The position numbers and the translations under genes were made by a program. This document shows, one piece after another, positions 5,103 to 7,061 of a stretch of 7,061 bases of DNA. This DNA comes from an uncultured Faecalibacterium sp. Lineage in GTDB: Bacteria > Bacillota > Clostridia > Oscillospirales > Ruminococcaceae. The stretch spans positions 1 to 7,061 of the forward strand of contig CAKSXW010000073.1 of the NCBI GenBank assembly GCA_934518555.1, given 5' to 3'. Position 1 is the stretch's first letter, and every line of letters starts with the position of its first letter. The notes below the pieces were generated by a model. It was not told the DNA's origin. It saw nothing but the letters and a program-made list of their open reading frames with translations, and ran no database searches.

Positions 5103-7061
5103 TCAGATGCGAGAAGCATCCAGCTTTACTTCGTTGACGTCGGCGTACTTGTTAGGCCGCACCAGCAGGTAGATAAAGGCAACCAGCACCACGATCGCCA
5201 CCACGGTGAACAGGCCGAAGTGCACCTCTCCGGTGACAAGGCCACCCAGCTGGTACACCACCAGCGCTGCACAGTAAGCCAGAGCGCACATATAACCAAT
5301 GGCAAAGGCGGTCCACTTGCCGTTGTTCATCTCCCGTTTGATGGCACCCATAGCAGCAAAGCAGGGGGCACACAGCAGGTTGAAGATCATGAAGGCGTAG
5401 GCAGACAGGGCGGTGTAGTCCTGTGCCACTGCACTCCAGATCTCGTCGCCGTTCTCGGAAAGCTCGCCGCCAAAGTGGTACAGCACACCGAAGGTACCCA
5501 CAACGTTCTCCTTGGCGATGAGGCCGGAAACAGAGGCCACAGTGGCCTTCCAGTTGCCAAAGCCCAGAGGCGCAAAGATCCAGGCGATCTTGGTGGCGAT
5601 GAGGGCCAGGATAGAGTTGTCCTGATCCTCGATCATGCCAAAGGCACCGTTCTCAAAGCCAAAGCCCTGGGCAAACCACAGGATCACGGTAGAAAGCAGG
5701 ATCACAGAGCCTGCACGCTTGATAAAGGACCAGCCACGCTCCCAGGTGGCACGGAACACGTTGCCCCAGGCAGGCACATGGTAGGCAGGCAGCTCCATGA
5801 CAAAGGGAGCCGGGTCTCCGGCAAAGGCCTTGGTCTTTTTCAGGATAATGCCGGAGCAGATGATGGCTGCCATGCCGATGAAGTAGGCCGACACCGCCAC
5901 CAGCGAGGAACCGCCAAACAGGGCACCGGCGATAAGGCCGATGATGGGCATTTTGGCACCGCAGGGGATAAAGCAGGTGGTCATGATGGTCATGCGGCGG
6001 TCACGCTCGTTCTCGATGGTACGGGAGGCCATAACACCCGGCACACCGCAGCCGGTACCCACCAGCACCGGGATAAAGCTCTTGCCGGACAGGCCGAACT
6101 TGCGGAAGATACGGTCCATGATAAAGGCCACACGGGACATATAGCCCACATCCTCCAGGATGGACAGCAGGAAGAACAGCACCAGCATCTGGGGCACAAA
6201 GCCCAGCACGGCACCTACGCCGGCCACGATGCCGTCCATGATCAGGCCGTACAGCCAGCCTGCCACGCCGATGCTCTCCAGCAGACCGCCCAGGGCGTTC
6301 GGCACGATCTCGCCAAACAGCACGTCATTGGTCCAGTCGGTGGCAAAGGTGCCAATGGCCCAGCCGCCGTCTGCAATGGAGGTGCCCATGGACAAAGAGT
6401 ACATCAGGTACATGATCACTGCAAAGATGGGCAGGGCCAGAATGCGGTTGGTGACCACCTGGTCGATCTTATCGGAGACGGTGAGGTTATCCTTCCGGGC
6501 CTTCTTCTTCACCGCCTTGTTCACCACGGTGTTGATGTAAGCATAACGCTGGTTGGTGATGATGCTCTCGGCATCGTCGTCCATTTCCTTTTCGCAGTCC
6601 TGGATGTGCTCGTCGATGTGCTCCACCAGTGCCTTGTCCAGCTTCAGTTCATCCAGCACCTTCTCATCACGCTCGAAGAGCTTGACGGCGTACCAGCGCA
6701 AGAAGCGGTCGTCCACCTTGCCCTGGATGCTCTCCTCAATGTGGGCAATGGCGTGTTCCACGCTGCCGGTAAACACATGGGGCAGCTCCCCGGTCCGGGC
6801 AGCCTTGGCGGCAGCCACAGCAGCCTTGGCAGCGGCCTCGGTGCCCTCGCCCTTCAGGGCGCTGATCTCCACCGCCTGGCAGCCCAGCTCTGCGCTGAGC
6901 TTTGCAAGGTCGATGGTGTCACCGTTTTTCCGCACCAGGTCGATCATGTTCACGGCCATGACCACCGGAATGCCCAGCTCGATGAGCTGGGTGGTCAGGT
7001 ACAGGTTGCGCTCGATGTTGGTGCCGTCGATGATGTTCAGGATGGCGTCGGGCTTCTCCTT
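5103..7061 (-). CDS. feoB: Ferrous iron transporter FeoB (N-terminus outside window)
   Basis: FeoB is an inner-membrane ferrous iron importer with a cytoplasmic N-terminal GTPase domain. The frame is open to the window edge, giving 652 visible residues; the P-loop and G2/G3 motifs lie beyond it, so roughly the first 80 residues are missing. Visible are the segment before G4 (NIIDGTN), G4 NMID at 38-41 and G5 SALKG at 67-71, then the helical linker region and the membrane part. The two Gate repeats are clear: GTGCGVPGVMASRT with PCGAKMP, and GNWKATVASVSGLIAKENVVGT. Near the C-terminus is the FeoB motif NLLCAPCFAAMGAIKREM, followed by two final membrane segments. The internal GTG at 6965 is not the start because it falls within the G domain. 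It leads an operon with the Cys-rich peptide; whether feoA precedes it cannot be seen. Control by iron through Fur or a DtxR-type regulator is likely but not shown. Confidence 0.95.
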   Translation of the reverse strand, partial: KEKPDAILNIIDGTNIERNLYLTTQLIELGIPVVMAVNMIDLVRKNGDTIDLAKLSAELGCQAVEISALKGEGTEAAAKAAVAAAKAARTGELPHVFTGSVEHAIAHIEESIQGKVDDRFLRWYAVKLFERDEKVLDELKLDKALVEHIDEHIQDCEKEMDDDAESIITNQRYAYINTVVNKAVKKKARKDNLTVSDKIDQVVTNRILALPIFAVIMYLMYSLSMGTSIADGGWAIGTFATDWTNDVLFGEIVPNALGGLLESIGVAGWLYGLIMDGIVAGVGAVLGFVPQMLVLFFLLSILEDVGYMSRVAFIMDRIFRKFGLSGKSFIPVLVGTGCGVPGVMASRTIENERDRRMTIMTTCFIPCGAKMPIIGLIAGALFGGSSLVAVSAYFIGMAAIICSGIILKKTKAFAGDPAPFVMELPAYHVPAWGNVFRATWERGWSFIKRAGSVILLSTVILWFAQGFGFENGAFGMIEDQDNSILALIATKIAWIFAPLGFGNWKATVASVSGLIAKENVVGTFGVLYHFGGELSENGDEIWSAVAQDYTALSAYAFMIFNLLCAPCFAAMGAIKREMNNGKWTAFAIGYMCALAYCAALVVYQLGGLVTGEVHFGLFTVVAIVVLVAFIYLLVRPNKYADVNEVKLDASRI

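Noticed and set aside
6963..6965. GTG at 6965 as the start of FeoB
   Set aside because: The frame continues to the window edge and encodes typical FeoB G-domain sequence upstream, so the gene is simply cut by the window.
1..7061. CRISPR arrays, tRNA or rRNA genes
   Set aside because: No regularly spaced repeats and no tRNA- or rRNA-like segments were seen. The gaps between genes are short and are explained by terminators and a promoter region.

Overview
The window looks like a GC-rich chromosome segment from a gut-type anaerobic Firmicute (Clostridia, probably Oscillospiraceae-like). The evidence is a sporulation-type sigma factor segment, a FeoB with its small Cys-rich partner, and strong AGGAGG-type ribosome binding sites. 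The genus cannot be fixed from sequence alone.

Left part (1-942, + strand). The window opens inside the C-terminal half of a large serine recombinase, which ends at 593. In another frame, and overlapping its last bases, begins the 3' half of a sigma-E/K-type sporulation sigma factor (recognisable homology 589-942). It has no N-terminal half, no credible start and no promoter of its own. Homology to the sigma family resumes at the conserved Asn-Glu of region 2.4, encoded by AATGA. That is the same place and core sequence where, as I recall, the B. subtilis skin element interrupts sigK. I read this as the right-hand end of a skin-like intervening element that splits a sigK-type gene, carrying the recombinase that would excise it. 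The 5' half of the sigma gene should lie beyond the other end of the element, outside the window.

Middle part (951-4873, - strand). A bidirectional terminator separates the sigma half from a convergent three-gene operon. The operon encodes a short DtxR/MntR-like winged-helix regulator followed by two half-size ABC exporter-fold proteins resembling CydD and CydC. The genes overlap by 4 nt or are separated by 1 nt, so they are probably translationally coupled and the two ABC proteins form a heterodimer. A GTTA/TAAC dyad overlaps a plausible -10 element upstream of the regulator and is a candidate autoregulatory operator. The regulator appears to lack the usual MntR metal ligands.

Right part (4872-7061, - strand). 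A ferrous-iron transporter FeoB gene runs in from beyond the window end (5' end missing). It is followed after 24 nt by a 51-residue FeoB-associated Cys-rich membrane peptide and a strong intrinsic terminator. The feo operon and the DtxR/CydDC-like operon are adjacent and co-directional, which suggests a locus for iron, metal or heme handling. That link is inferred from position.
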